Below the pieces are notes generated by a model. It saw only the letters and a program-made list of their open reading frames with translations. It made no database searches and was not told where the DNA came from. Positions 7,038-13,481 of a DNA stretch of 13,481 nt are shown here, piece after piece; the first letter of the stretch is position 1; every line of letters starts with the position of its first letter. The translations under genes were made by a program, and so were the position numbers. This stretch comes from Patescibacteria group bacterium (GTDB lineage: Bacteria; Patescibacteriota; Microgenomatia; UBA12405), in NCBI GenBank assembly GCA_018901355.1, contig JAHIEZ010000072.1:1-13481 (forward strand), read 5' to 3'.

Positions 7038-8482
7038 GAACGAAGACTTTTTAATTGATTAACAAACCATTTTAGTTGAGGAAGAGAGAAGAGAAGATGA
7101 TAGGCAGAGTAGACCAGCAAACCGGTAATAATTTTGGAAGCAAGAAGAAGAGGGGCAGATAGATGAGTTTGGGGTAAGGCCAGGAGAGCTAGGGCCATGA
7201 GAACGGAGGACAAAAAAGGACTGGCGACAGTTTTGAAAATATTGACGGAAAAGATTTTATCGGCTGTCAACCAAACAACGAAAGAGGAGCTACCGACAAT
7301 TAAAACCGCCCAACTGGTACCGATATAACCAAAGTTTTTGCTAAGGAAGAAGTAGGTGGGCCAGGTTAAAAGGGTCCACATAATCATAAATTTAGTAGTA
7401 AGAGTAATTTTACCGACGGCATTGAAGGCATTAGTAAGAGGAGTGGTGACGGAAGCAATGGCGGCGGAAGCGGAGTAAAAGTAGAGAGGAACAAGAGCGG
7501 GGAGCCATTTGCCGTATTTGGGGATAAGGGCGATGAAGTCAGGAGCGATCAAGGCAATGCCGGTTAGAGCGGGAAAGGTAAGAAGAGCGATGAAAAAAGT
7601 ACTGCGTTCTATTGATTTTCTGAGAACCTCTTTTTGGGACTGAAGACGGGAAAAGGTGGGAAAGGTAACTTTCATGACAGCGTCCATTAGACTTAAGGGA
7701 ATACGGGTGCCTTTTTGAGCCCAAGCCAAAAGACCAAAAGAGCTACGACCAAGAATACCGGCGACCAGGAGGTTGGAAAGACGGTCTTTGGCCATGGCAA
7801 TAAAAGAATTAAACTGAAAAGGAATACCAAAACGAAAAAGTTTTTTGACATCCGGCAGGGAAAAGGCAAAACCAATCGGCCAGGGGGAAAAACGATAAAT
7901 GAGGATAAGACCCAGGAGACTGCGACTGAAGGCGGCAAAGGCATAGGAATAGGCGCCAAAACCCAGGAGAGCAAAAACAACGGCGACCACATAAAAAGTG
8001 ATATTTTCAATCAGATCAACATAAGAAATTAACTTAAAGTTTAGTTTTCTCTCCAAAAGGACAGAGGGAATGGTTTTAAGGGAAGCGCAAACAAAAGAAA
8101 AAGCCAAAGAGACGGTAATCCAAAGCTCTTTTGGGCCATAGCCTTTTTGGAGGCTGATTTGGTGGTAAGAAAGAGCCAAAACAAAAAGAGAAACAAAAAC
8201 CAGGGCTTGTTGAATAGTAAAGGTAGTTTTTAACTGGTGCTTGTTGATTTTATCTTTTTGCTGAATTAGGGCAGAAGCCAGACCAATGTCAGAAAAATAA
8301 CCCAAAATACCGACCGATTCGGCTACAATGGCAAAAAGACCAACTTCGGCAGTACCCAAAAGAATGCTAAGGCTAAAAAAACCTAAAGTGGAGATGGCTT
8401 GCATACCGAGATTTCTGAATGAGAGGAAAAGAACGTTTTTAGTGGTGGTTTTTTTTATTTTTTGGATTTGGGATTTTTGCAT
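7034..8482 (-). CDS. Lipid-linked oligosaccharide flippase, Wzx/TuaB-like (MOP superfamily)
   Basis: A 482-residue protein with roughly a dozen predicted membrane helices. Diagnostic points are the start of the first helix after a basic leader (MQKSQIQKIKK), the DIGLASALIQ segment (65-74), and LLERKLNFKLIS (142-153), a hallmark of the WzxC/TuaB/RfbX group (COG2244). Further features are an RFGIPFQFN stretch opening the second half, and a central basic/polar helix with KGTRIPLSLMDAV. Members flip undecaprenyl-linked oligosaccharides or export polysaccharide across the inner membrane. The ATG at 8482 is preferred over one 12 codons earlier because the leader then matches family style. It overlaps the upstream gene by 28 bases and the downstream gene by ATGA. 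Its presence implies that the locus makes a lipid-linked glycan inside the cell and moves it out. The substrate cannot be read from the sequence. Confidence 0.9.
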   Translation of the reverse strand: MQKSQIQKIKKTTTKNVLFLSFRNLGMQAISTLGFFSLSILLGTAEVGLFAIVAESVGILGYFSDIGLASALIQQKDKINKHQLKTTFTIQQALVFVSLFVLALSYHQISLQKGYGPKELWITVSLAFSFVCASLKTIPSVLLERKLNFKLISYVDLIENITFYVVAVVFALLGFGAYSYAFAAFSRSLLGLILIYRFSPWPIGFAFSLPDVKKLFRFGIPFQFNSFIAMAKDRLSNLLVAGILGRSSFGLLAWAQKGTRIPLSLMDAVMKVTFPTFSRLQSQKEVLRKSIERSTFFIALLTFPALTGIALIAPDFIALIPKYGKWLPALVPLYFYSASAAIASVTTPLTNAFNAVGKITLTTKFMIMWTLLTWPTYFFLSKNFGYIGTSWAVLIVGSSSFVVWLTADKIFSVNIFKTVASPFLSSVLMALALLALPQTHLSAPLLLASKIITGLLVYSAYHLLFSLPQLKWFVNQLKSLRS

Positions 8483-10173
8483 AGAGATTTTAGGCCAAAA
8501 GCGGAGACAAATAACCAAGCTAAAAGTGACAAGCTATTGGAGAGAGTGCGGATGGGAGTATTTTTTAGTTTGACATAAATTTGATGTTGGCCGGCGGTCA
8601 GATCCAAAACAAGGCGACCCAGGTCAGGTTCGATGTCAAAATTAATAATTTGAAAATTATCTTTGACTTCAAAACCGGGAAAAGCCAGAAGAGGCAGGGT
8701 CGCCTTGGCAGAAGATTGGAGATTGAGGTTGAAAAAAAGCCAATCAGTCCCCTTTTTGGCGCCGCTTAGGGTGTATTGAGTCTCGGGAGGACTAACGTCA
8801 TCAATATAGTCTTGAGCAGGGCCTTTAGCGGCGGTAGAGGCAGTTTTGGGTAAGTAATCATAGATACCCGAAGTAATTTGGTTTGTCCAGGCTAGACCTG
8901 CAAATTTTTGTTGGTCGGTGATCGGTCCACTGATGAGCGGATGAAAATAGTTTAAGTTTAGGACAAAAACCAAAACCAGAACGAGGGCTAAACAAGCTTT
9001 TTGATAGATTTTTTTAATTTTTAGGAGAGAAAGAAGAAAAGGCAGAATGCCAAGCGAAAGGGAAAAAAGAAAAACTGAATGATTGAGAAAGCGCCAAGGA
9101 AATTGAACTTTTTGGATAATGGGGAGTATTTTCCAAAAAATAACAGAGCGTTGATGGGTCATGAAAGCGGCAAGAAAACCGGCCATGGCCAAGAGAGTGG
9201 GTAAAAGTAACTTTTGGGATGGATTTTTGTTTTTTAGACGAGTAATAAGGTAAAAAATAATAATTAAAAGCGGCAAAAACCAGTGAAGATAACCCAACTG
9301 AAAGGACATGCCGTCATTTGGTCCCCAAATAGAAGCGCCATCGCTCCAAAAACGACTGATAAAAAGTTGATAGAGACTGGTGAAATGAGCTGAGTAATGA
9401 TAGTAATTTTGAAACATGCTTTCGATTTGGACATATTTTGTTTCAAAAAAAACCGGCAGGGTGTAAAAAGCAGATAAGGCTAAAGAGAGGCAGGCGGATA
9501 AGGCCAGAGAGATAAGGGTTTTAAAACAAAACTTTTTTTGGAATAAAAAATAAAGACACCAGGCGAGTAAAAAGGGAGAAAAAGTAAGAGCCATGGGATT
9601 ATGTGACAAAAGAAGACCGGTAAAAGAGAGGGAAAGGCCAAGAAGGTGTTTGGTTTTGTTTTGTTCAATCAGTTTTTTGGCAAAATAAAAAATGAGAGGA
9701 AAAAAAACAGCAGCCCAGGCTTCATTCATGGCCCCTCTGACATAAATATTTAGGGCGTGATAAGGAGCATAGGTGTAAAAAAGAGCGGAGATAAAACCGC
9801 CCAGTTTGCCAAAAAGATTAGTGGCCAACAAATAGATGAACAGGGCGGAAAGAACAATTTGGGTAAGAGCGACCAGCTTGACAGTATTAACAAAGGAAAA
9901 GCCCAGGGTACGATAAATTTGGCCGACAAAATATGGTAGAGGTGGATAAAAGTTGAAGAGAGGATAACCGTAACCGTAACCTAAATCGGGTGACCAACGA
10001 CAGGGAATTTGTCCATCTTGGAGGCATTTTTCCATTTCAAGCTGACGAATCATCTGCATATCATCGTGCATGTTGTAGTAGCCGGGCTTTAGGAGGAAGA
10101 AAAAAGCAGGTAAGGTGGCCAGAAAAACAAGAAGGGGCCAGGCGTATTTTTTTTGCATAAAAGTGGCAAACAT
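8455..10173 (-). CDS. '6-PTPS-related' (PF10131-type) polytopic membrane protein
   Basis: A 572-residue protein. After the first helix the outer loop has HDDMQ (36-40), then CRWSPDLGYGYGYPLF and NFYPPLPY (58-81), the strongly conserved N-terminal block of the PF10131 family. Despite the family name these are not pterin enzymes; they look like GT-C-fold membrane glycosyltransferases. Other features are a YAPYHALNIYVRGAMNEAWA segment near 155-174 and an SHNPMAL segment near 190. A soluble beta-rich domain starts at about 425 and a closing helix at about 550 is followed by a basic tail (KNPKSKK). Another ATG 5 codons in (10158) is equally plausible, since both are followed by the same basic-then-helix pattern and neither has a Shine-Dalgarno sequence. 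A TATAAT box lies one base before the first ATG. The stop overlaps the flippase start by 28 bases. Substrate unknown. Confidence 0.8.
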   Translation of the reverse strand: MFATFMQKKYAWPLLVFLATLPAFFFLLKPGYYNMHDDMQMIRQLEMEKCLQDGQIPCRWSPDLGYGYGYPLFNFYPPLPYFVGQIYRTLGFSFVNTVKLVALTQIVLSALFIYLLATNLFGKLGGFISALFYTYAPYHALNIYVRGAMNEAWAAVFFPLIFYFAKKLIEQNKTKHLLGLSLSFTGLLLSHNPMALTFSPFLLAWCLYFLFQKKFCFKTLISLALSACLSLALSAFYTLPVFFETKYVQIESMFQNYYHYSAHFTSLYQLFISRFWSDGASIWGPNDGMSFQLGYLHWFLPLLIIIFYLITRLKNKNPSQKLLLPTLLAMAGFLAAFMTHQRSVIFWKILPIIQKVQFPWRFLNHSVFLFSLSLGILPFLLSLLKIKKIYQKACLALVLVLVFVLNLNYFHPLISGPITDQQKFAGLAWTNQITSGIYDYLPKTASTAAKGPAQDYIDDVSPPETQYTLSGAKKGTDWLFFNLNLQSSAKATLPLLAFPGFEVKDNFQIINFDIEPDLGRLVLDLTAGQHQIYVKLKNTPIRTLSNSLSLLAWLFVSAFGLKSLCKNPKSKK

Positions 10174-10174
10174 A

Positions 10175-10180
10175 ATTATA
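10175..10180 (-). promoter_or_regulatory. Possible -10 box (TATAAT) before the PF10131-type gene
   Basis: In the 21-base gap between the upstream GT39 stop and the ATG at 10173, the minus strand reads CATATAATTATG. A perfect TATAAT is one base from the first ATG and 16 bases before the second (10158). A start about 7 bases downstream would suit the second ATG with a roughly 10-base leader. No good -35 hexamer is seen at 16-18 bases. Confidence 0.3.
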
Positions 10181-10194
10181 TGATACGTAAGCTT

Positions 10195-11691
10195 TTATAT
10201 TTTTAGAAGGAGCAACTGATCGCCATCAGGTTTAGGGTATTGTTTTAAGATGGTAAAAGAGTTGTAGTCGGGGATGGTCAGGCGGGAACGATTGATGAGG
10301 AGGTAAACCTCGTCACCATGGTTTTTGGCATCAAGGAGTTGGGGTGGAACTTTGGTAAAACCCAAACCTTGACCGATGATGGTCAGACGGGGAAGAGAAT
10401 CGGTGTAGATCTGAAGACCGTCCGGGAGAGTACCAAAATTGCCTTCGGTGCCGACAATGACATTGGCTGTTTGAGAACGGGAAATAAGATAGTCTGAAGC
10501 TTCTTTTATGCCCCAACCTGCGGTCCAATCAGTCAGGTAACCGGTTTCGGTAGAAGGCAAGGATTGGGAAAAGGGCTGAAAAGAAATTTTGTAAATAAAA
10601 ATAAGATTAAATAGAAGAGGTAAAAAGATAAGCAGTCGGGGTAATTTTGATAAATTAAGGCTAATAATAATAAGCAAAAAAGGCAGGGTAAAAAGAACAT
10701 ATCTGGCAGTAAAAACTTTGGCAAAGATGGCGGTGGCGGTAAGGGGCAGAAGAAACCATAAAAAAGTAATCAGGCTGATTTTTTTTATTTTTGTTTTATG
10801 ATAAAAAAGAGAAAAGAAAAATAAAAATAAGAGGGGTAGACCGAGATAAGAGGTAAAGATACTAATAATATCTTTTAGGTGAGGGATAAGAGGATCAAAG
10901 GGGTGGCGAAGGATTTGGTAGAGAGGCCAAACGTAATCCTTGTTTCGAAGGGCAATCATGTGAAATTGAGGGCCAAGACGGAGAGTGTTGTAAATAAGGA
11001 AAGCCAGAGTCAGAGAAATGAGGGGGAAAATACTTTTTTTGATTTGAGAAAAATTGAGAACAAAAAAAGTAGCTAAAGATAAAACCAGAAAATAAATAGC
11101 CGGACTTTTGGTTAACCAGGCTAAACCAAGGATGGCACCAAGAATTAGGCTTAAATCAAGTCGGGGAAATTTAGCTAAAAGTAAACTGATAACAAAAGAG
11201 AGCAGGGTGAAAGTAGAAAGAAGATTGTCGGGAAGAGCTAAACGATCGAAGAAAAAGAAAAAGGGCAGAAAAATATAAAGAAGGGAGCTAAGAAGAAACA
11301 AAGAAGTATGCTTTTTTAAAGCAAAGGCAATAAAATCCAGGGGGTTTTTTGATTGATGGGAAAAAGATTTGACCAGACAGACAGATATTGATAGAAAGAT
11401 CGTGGTGAAAAAGCCGGCAAAAACGGAGATAAGACGGCCAGCGACAAGAGGATTTTTGACAAACTGAAGTGGACCAAAAGCCAAAAGCCACATAAAAAGA
11501 GGCTGTTTGCCGTCGGTTAGGGGGATAAAACGAAGGGTTTCGACGTTTCTGATAACCTGAGCCCAGCGGATATAAATAGCCTCATCGGCAAAGACGGGAA
11601 TGGCGGTAAGATGCTGGAGACGGGAAAAAAAATATAAAAAAAACAAAACAAAAAAAGATAAAAAGATCTTGGCTTTATTTTTTTGGTTCAC
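10195..11691 (-). CDS. ArnT/PMT-like GT39 membrane glycosyltransferase (GTG start)
   Basis: A 498-residue GT-C enzyme. A basic N-terminus leads into the first helix (about 9-25). The outer loop contains FADEAIY, with the catalytic-type acidic pair Asp36-Glu37, and then DGKQPLFMWL (60-69), both textbook for PMT_2-type proteins related to ArnT. Many helices follow, with KVFTARYVLFTLP in the last third, as in the family. A soluble outer domain of about 120 residues closes the protein. It should transfer a sugar from a polyprenyl-phosphate donor on the outer face of the membrane; acceptor and sugar are unknown. The start is GTG at 11691, because no ATG occurs before the first helix. It overlaps the ALG5-like gene by 17 bases, which makes that enzyme's product a natural candidate donor. 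An AAGGG lies 11 bases before the GTG, a weak ribosome-binding candidate. Confidence 0.85.
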   Translation of the reverse strand: MNQKNKAKIFLSFFVLFFLYFFSRLQHLTAIPVFADEAIYIRWAQVIRNVETLRFIPLTDGKQPLFMWLLAFGPLQFVKNPLVAGRLISVFAGFFTTIFLSISVCLVKSFSHQSKNPLDFIAFALKKHTSLFLLSSLLYIFLPFFFFFDRLALPDNLLSTFTLLSFVISLLLAKFPRLDLSLILGAILGLAWLTKSPAIYFLVLSLATFFVLNFSQIKKSIFPLISLTLAFLIYNTLRLGPQFHMIALRNKDYVWPLYQILRHPFDPLIPHLKDIISIFTSYLGLPLLFLFFFSLFYHKTKIKKISLITFLWFLLPLTATAIFAKVFTARYVLFTLPFLLIIISLNLSKLPRLLIFLPLLFNLIFIYKISFQPFSQSLPSTETGYLTDWTAGWGIKEASDYLISRSQTANVIVGTEGNFGTLPDGLQIYTDSLPRLTIIGQGLGFTKVPPQLLDAKNHGDEVYLLINRSRLTIPDYNSFTILKQYPKPDGDQLLLLKI

Positions 11692-12454
11692 GATGATAAA
11701 AACCCTTAAGATGGTTTAGTTTGACTCTAATAATTTCTTGGGCCATTTGCTGAGATTCTTTTTTGAAACGGGCGGCATTGTCGCCTTTGGTGGTGGAAAC
11801 ATCCTCATCTTTCCAGCTGACTTCAACTTCTTTGGTTTTGTAACTCCAAAGCTCGGCCATAAAAAGAAGCTCAACATCGAAGGCGGAAACACGCCAACCA
11901 GTAGCGGTTTTTTGTTTGAAAAATTGAAGATTGGGAAATAAATCACGGGCGACGGTGGTTTTAAAAGCCTTAAAGCCACATTGAGTATCATCTATTTTTG
12001 AAAGTAAGAGCATTTTTCTGACATACAAAAAACCCCGAGACATTATTTTTCTGATAAGACTAAAGCCGTGACGAGTAGTACCCCGAGAACCAATGACAAC
12101 ATCAAAACCTTGGTGAAAATAAGGTAAAAGTTTGTTAATTTCTTTTAAGGGGGTGGATTGGTCCATGTCGGTAAAAAGGACCAAGGGATAGCGGGCGGCT
12201 TTGATACCGCCCCAGACAGCCGAGGGTTTACCGCCGTGAGGTAGGTCCAGAACCCGAAAACCAGGATGGTTTTTGACAAAATTTTGACAGAATTTAAGGC
12301 TATGGTCAGTGGACTGGTCATTGCAGATTAAAACTTCCCAAACAAAACTTTGCTTGGCTAAAAAATTGGCTACTTGATCAAGAACACCTTTTTTGAGATT
12401 GGCTTCTTCGTTGTAACAGGGAATAACAATAGAAATTTTTTGAGCTTTTGTCAT
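11675..12454 (-). CDS. ALG5/DPG synthase-like GT2 enzyme (polyprenyl-phosphate sugar synthase)
   Basis: A 259-residue GT-A enzyme resembling dolichyl-phosphate beta-glucosyltransferase (cd04188). Motifs are PCYNEE (12-17), CNDQSTD (44-50), GGKPSAVWGGI (74-84), TDMDQSTP (95-102) as the metal/donor DxD (Asp96, Asp98), GSRGTTR (122-128), DTQCGFKAF (156-164), FDVELL (192-197) and VEVSWKDE (210-217). There is no C-terminal membrane helix, unlike GtrB or ArnC types, so it should act as a soluble or peripheral protein on the inner face. It would make an undecaprenyl-phosphate hexose, probably glucose by family, that GT-C enzymes can use outside. It is followed with a 17-base overlap by a GT39 enzyme, a logical donor-maker and user pair. 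It is the only such synthase in the window although at least three clear or probable GT-C enzymes surround it. Confidence 0.88.
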   Translation of the reverse strand: MTKAQKISIVIPCYNEEANLKKGVLDQVANFLAKQSFVWEVLICNDQSTDHSLKFCQNFVKNHPGFRVLDLPHGGKPSAVWGGIKAARYPLVLFTDMDQSTPLKEINKLLPYFHQGFDVVIGSRGTTRHGFSLIRKIMSRGFLYVRKMLLLSKIDDTQCGFKAFKTTVARDLFPNLQFFKQKTATGWRVSAFDVELLFMAELWSYKTKEVEVSWKDEDVSTTKGDNAARFKKESQQMAQEIIRVKLNHLKGFYHREPKK

Positions 12455-12460
12455 TTACTT

Positions 12461-12466
12461 ATTATA
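12461..12466 (-). promoter_or_regulatory. Possible -10 box (TATAAT) placed for leaderless transcription
   Basis: In the 20-base gap before the ALG5-like gene the minus strand reads TTGTATATAATAAGTAA then ATG. TATAAT ends 6 bases before the ATG, the spacing at which transcription would begin on the A of the start codon. A TG lies two bases before the box, close to but not the exact extended -10 position. No -35 match is evident and the local sequence is AT-rich. Confidence 0.3.
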
Positions 12467-12474
12467 TACAATTT

Positions 12475-13481
12475 CTATGTTCCCTCCGGGTTGGGAATAA
12501 GGCGATAGACGGTGATGCCATTTATTTGCCATTGACTGTCAATTTTGGCCCAACCGAAGGCGGCAATCCCCCACTCGGGATGGTTGATGGGGTAACAGTC
12601 AATGTCGGGGTGAGGTTCACAGATAACAAAGAGCTGGGAGGTAATTTTTTGATCCAGGGTGTAGAGGGGGCTTTGTTTTTGGTAAAAAAAATAGCGGTAA
12701 GGAGGATCGTAATTTTGTTTGGCCAAAAGGGCCAAGTTGAAATCTTGAGCGGTAGATTTTTCGATAATAGAATCGGTGATGGCGTTGACTGTCTGTAATT
12801 GGCGGTTTGGTGGATATAAAAAAGGATTTTGGGATAAAGAAGCGTAGAGGAGGAAGATAAAAATAGGTGGAGCTAAAAACTTAAATTTAGAAGAGAAAAG
12901 CGAGGAAAGAAAAACGCCGGTTAAAATAAAAACAGGAGGAAAAAGAAAGGCAAAATAATGGTCGTAAATGTGTTGTTTATAAAGTCCCAAACCAAGTAGC
13001 CCGATTAAAAGCCAAGCAATTAGAAGATTTAAATAAGGATTACTTTGTTTGTTTTTAGTTTTAAATAAGCGATTGAGATAAACAAGGAAGCCAAAAATTA
13101 GAATGAGGCCAAAATAGAGACCGTAAGTAGGGTTTTTGCCACTCAAAAGACGACTGATGACCTGAGAAAAGAGAGGGAAAAGCTGAGGCAGGGCCTTGTA
13201 GGCTTTAAGATTGACGGTGGTTTGGCGAACGGTGAAAAATTCAATCAGGGCTTTGATATTTTGACCCTGATGTTTGATGTCAAAAAGAAGCTGGGGAAGC
13301 AGAGAAGCAAGAAAAATTAAGATGGCGTAAAGAGTGTATCGAAGAAATTTCTTTTTGTTTTTGGGGTCTTTTTTTAGACTAAGATAGTGAAAAAACCAGT
13401 AAAGGCCGGCTAAAGGAATAAGCAAAAGACCCAGATAATGGGAATTGAGGATCATGATAAAAGAAAGCGAAGCGTAAATAA
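12475..13481 (-). CDS. GT39-like (GT-C) membrane glycosyltransferase, C-terminal part (runs off the right edge)
   Basis: Partial gene: the frame is open to the right edge, and eight further in-frame codons (I-Y-A-S-L-S-F-I) precede the first ATG at 13455, which falls inside a membrane helix. The true start is therefore outside. The visible 334 residues hold several membrane helices, then a soluble outer tail of about 110 residues with cysteines in a CEPHPDIDCYP segment near the end. LPQLLFDIKHQG followed by FFTVRQ matches the LPNLIFDLNH...YYTTGQ region of the GT39-like protein at 440-1906, so both belong to the same subfamily. The N-terminal acidic motif cannot be checked here. It lies 20 bases before the ALG5-like gene, in the same direction. 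It is probably an outer-face glycosyltransferase using a lipid-phosphate sugar. Confidence 0.75.
   Translation of the reverse strand, partial: IYASLSFIMILNSHYLGLLLIPLAGLYWFFHYLSLKKDPKNKKKFLRYTLYAILIFLASLLPQLLFDIKHQGQNIKALIEFFTVRQTTVNLKAYKALPQLFPLFSQVISRLLSGKNPTYGLYFGLILIFGFLVYLNRLFKTKNKQSNPYLNLLIAWLLIGLLGLGLYKQHIYDHYFAFLFPPVFILTGVFLSSLFSSKFKFLAPPIFIFLLYASLSQNPFLYPPNRQLQTVNAITDSIIEKSTAQDFNLALLAKQNYDPPYRYFFYQKQSPLYTLDQKITSQLFVICEPHPDIDCYPINHPEWGIAAFGWAKIDSQWQINGITVYRLIPNPEGT

Noticed and set aside
13453..13455. ATG as the true start of the right-edge GT39-like gene
   Set aside because: The frame stays open to the right edge and the ATG falls in the middle of a hydrophobic helix, with the family's N-terminal catalytic region missing. 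It is an internal Met.
1..13481. UGA recoding (Gracilibacteria-type code)
   Set aside because: TGA ends at least two genes at ATGA overlaps (440-442 and 7034-7036), and no conserved motif is interrupted by in-frame TGA.

Overview
The window is a dense, AT-rich, almost wall-to-wall block of glycan-assembly genes. Eleven genes read on the minus strand and one transposase reads on the plus strand. The style suggests a Candidate Phyla Radiation bacterium (Patescibacteria, perhaps Microgenomates): the genes are packed with 4 to 41 base overlaps, many start codons have no obvious Shine-Dalgarno sequence, several different GT-C-type membrane proteins sit side by side, and an IS200-like REP-associated transposase is present. 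TGA is used as a normal stop, so the recoded UGA-Gly lineages are unlikely. The taxonomic placement is an inference from style, not proven by a marker gene.

Transcription runs from right to left. The window opens (12475 to the right edge) inside a GT-C/GT39-like membrane glycosyltransferase whose N-terminus lies outside. Next come a dolichyl/polyprenyl-phosphate glucose synthase-type GT2 enzyme (11675-12454), an ArnT/PMT-like GT39 enzyme (10195-11691, GTG start), a PF10131-type '6-PTPS-related' polytopic protein (8455-10173), a Wzx/TuaB-like flippase (7034-8482) and an unassigned polytopic GT-C-like protein (5316-7037).

The series is interrupted at 4503-5315 by a plus-strand Y1 (HUH) REP-associated transposase flanked by two directly oriented copies of a REP-like hairpin sequence. 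The minus-strand series then resumes with three GT2 enzymes (3567-4502, 2648-3565, 1866-2657), a second GT39-like protein of the same family as the right-edge gene (440-1906), and the N-terminal half of a GT4-like glycosyltransferase (1-443, running off the left edge).

Functionally this reads as a cell-surface polysaccharide or glycoprotein locus. Cytoplasmic GT2/GT4 enzymes would build a lipid-linked oligosaccharide and the Wzx-like protein would flip it. The ALG5-like enzyme would make a lipid-phosphate-sugar donor, and GT-C membrane enzymes would use such donors on the outer face. No classical Wzy polymerase or O-antigen ligase is recognisable; one of the two less-defined polytopic proteins could fill that role. 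No tRNA, rRNA, CRISPR array or riboswitch was seen. The only non-coding stretches over a few tens of bases are the two flanks of the transposase.
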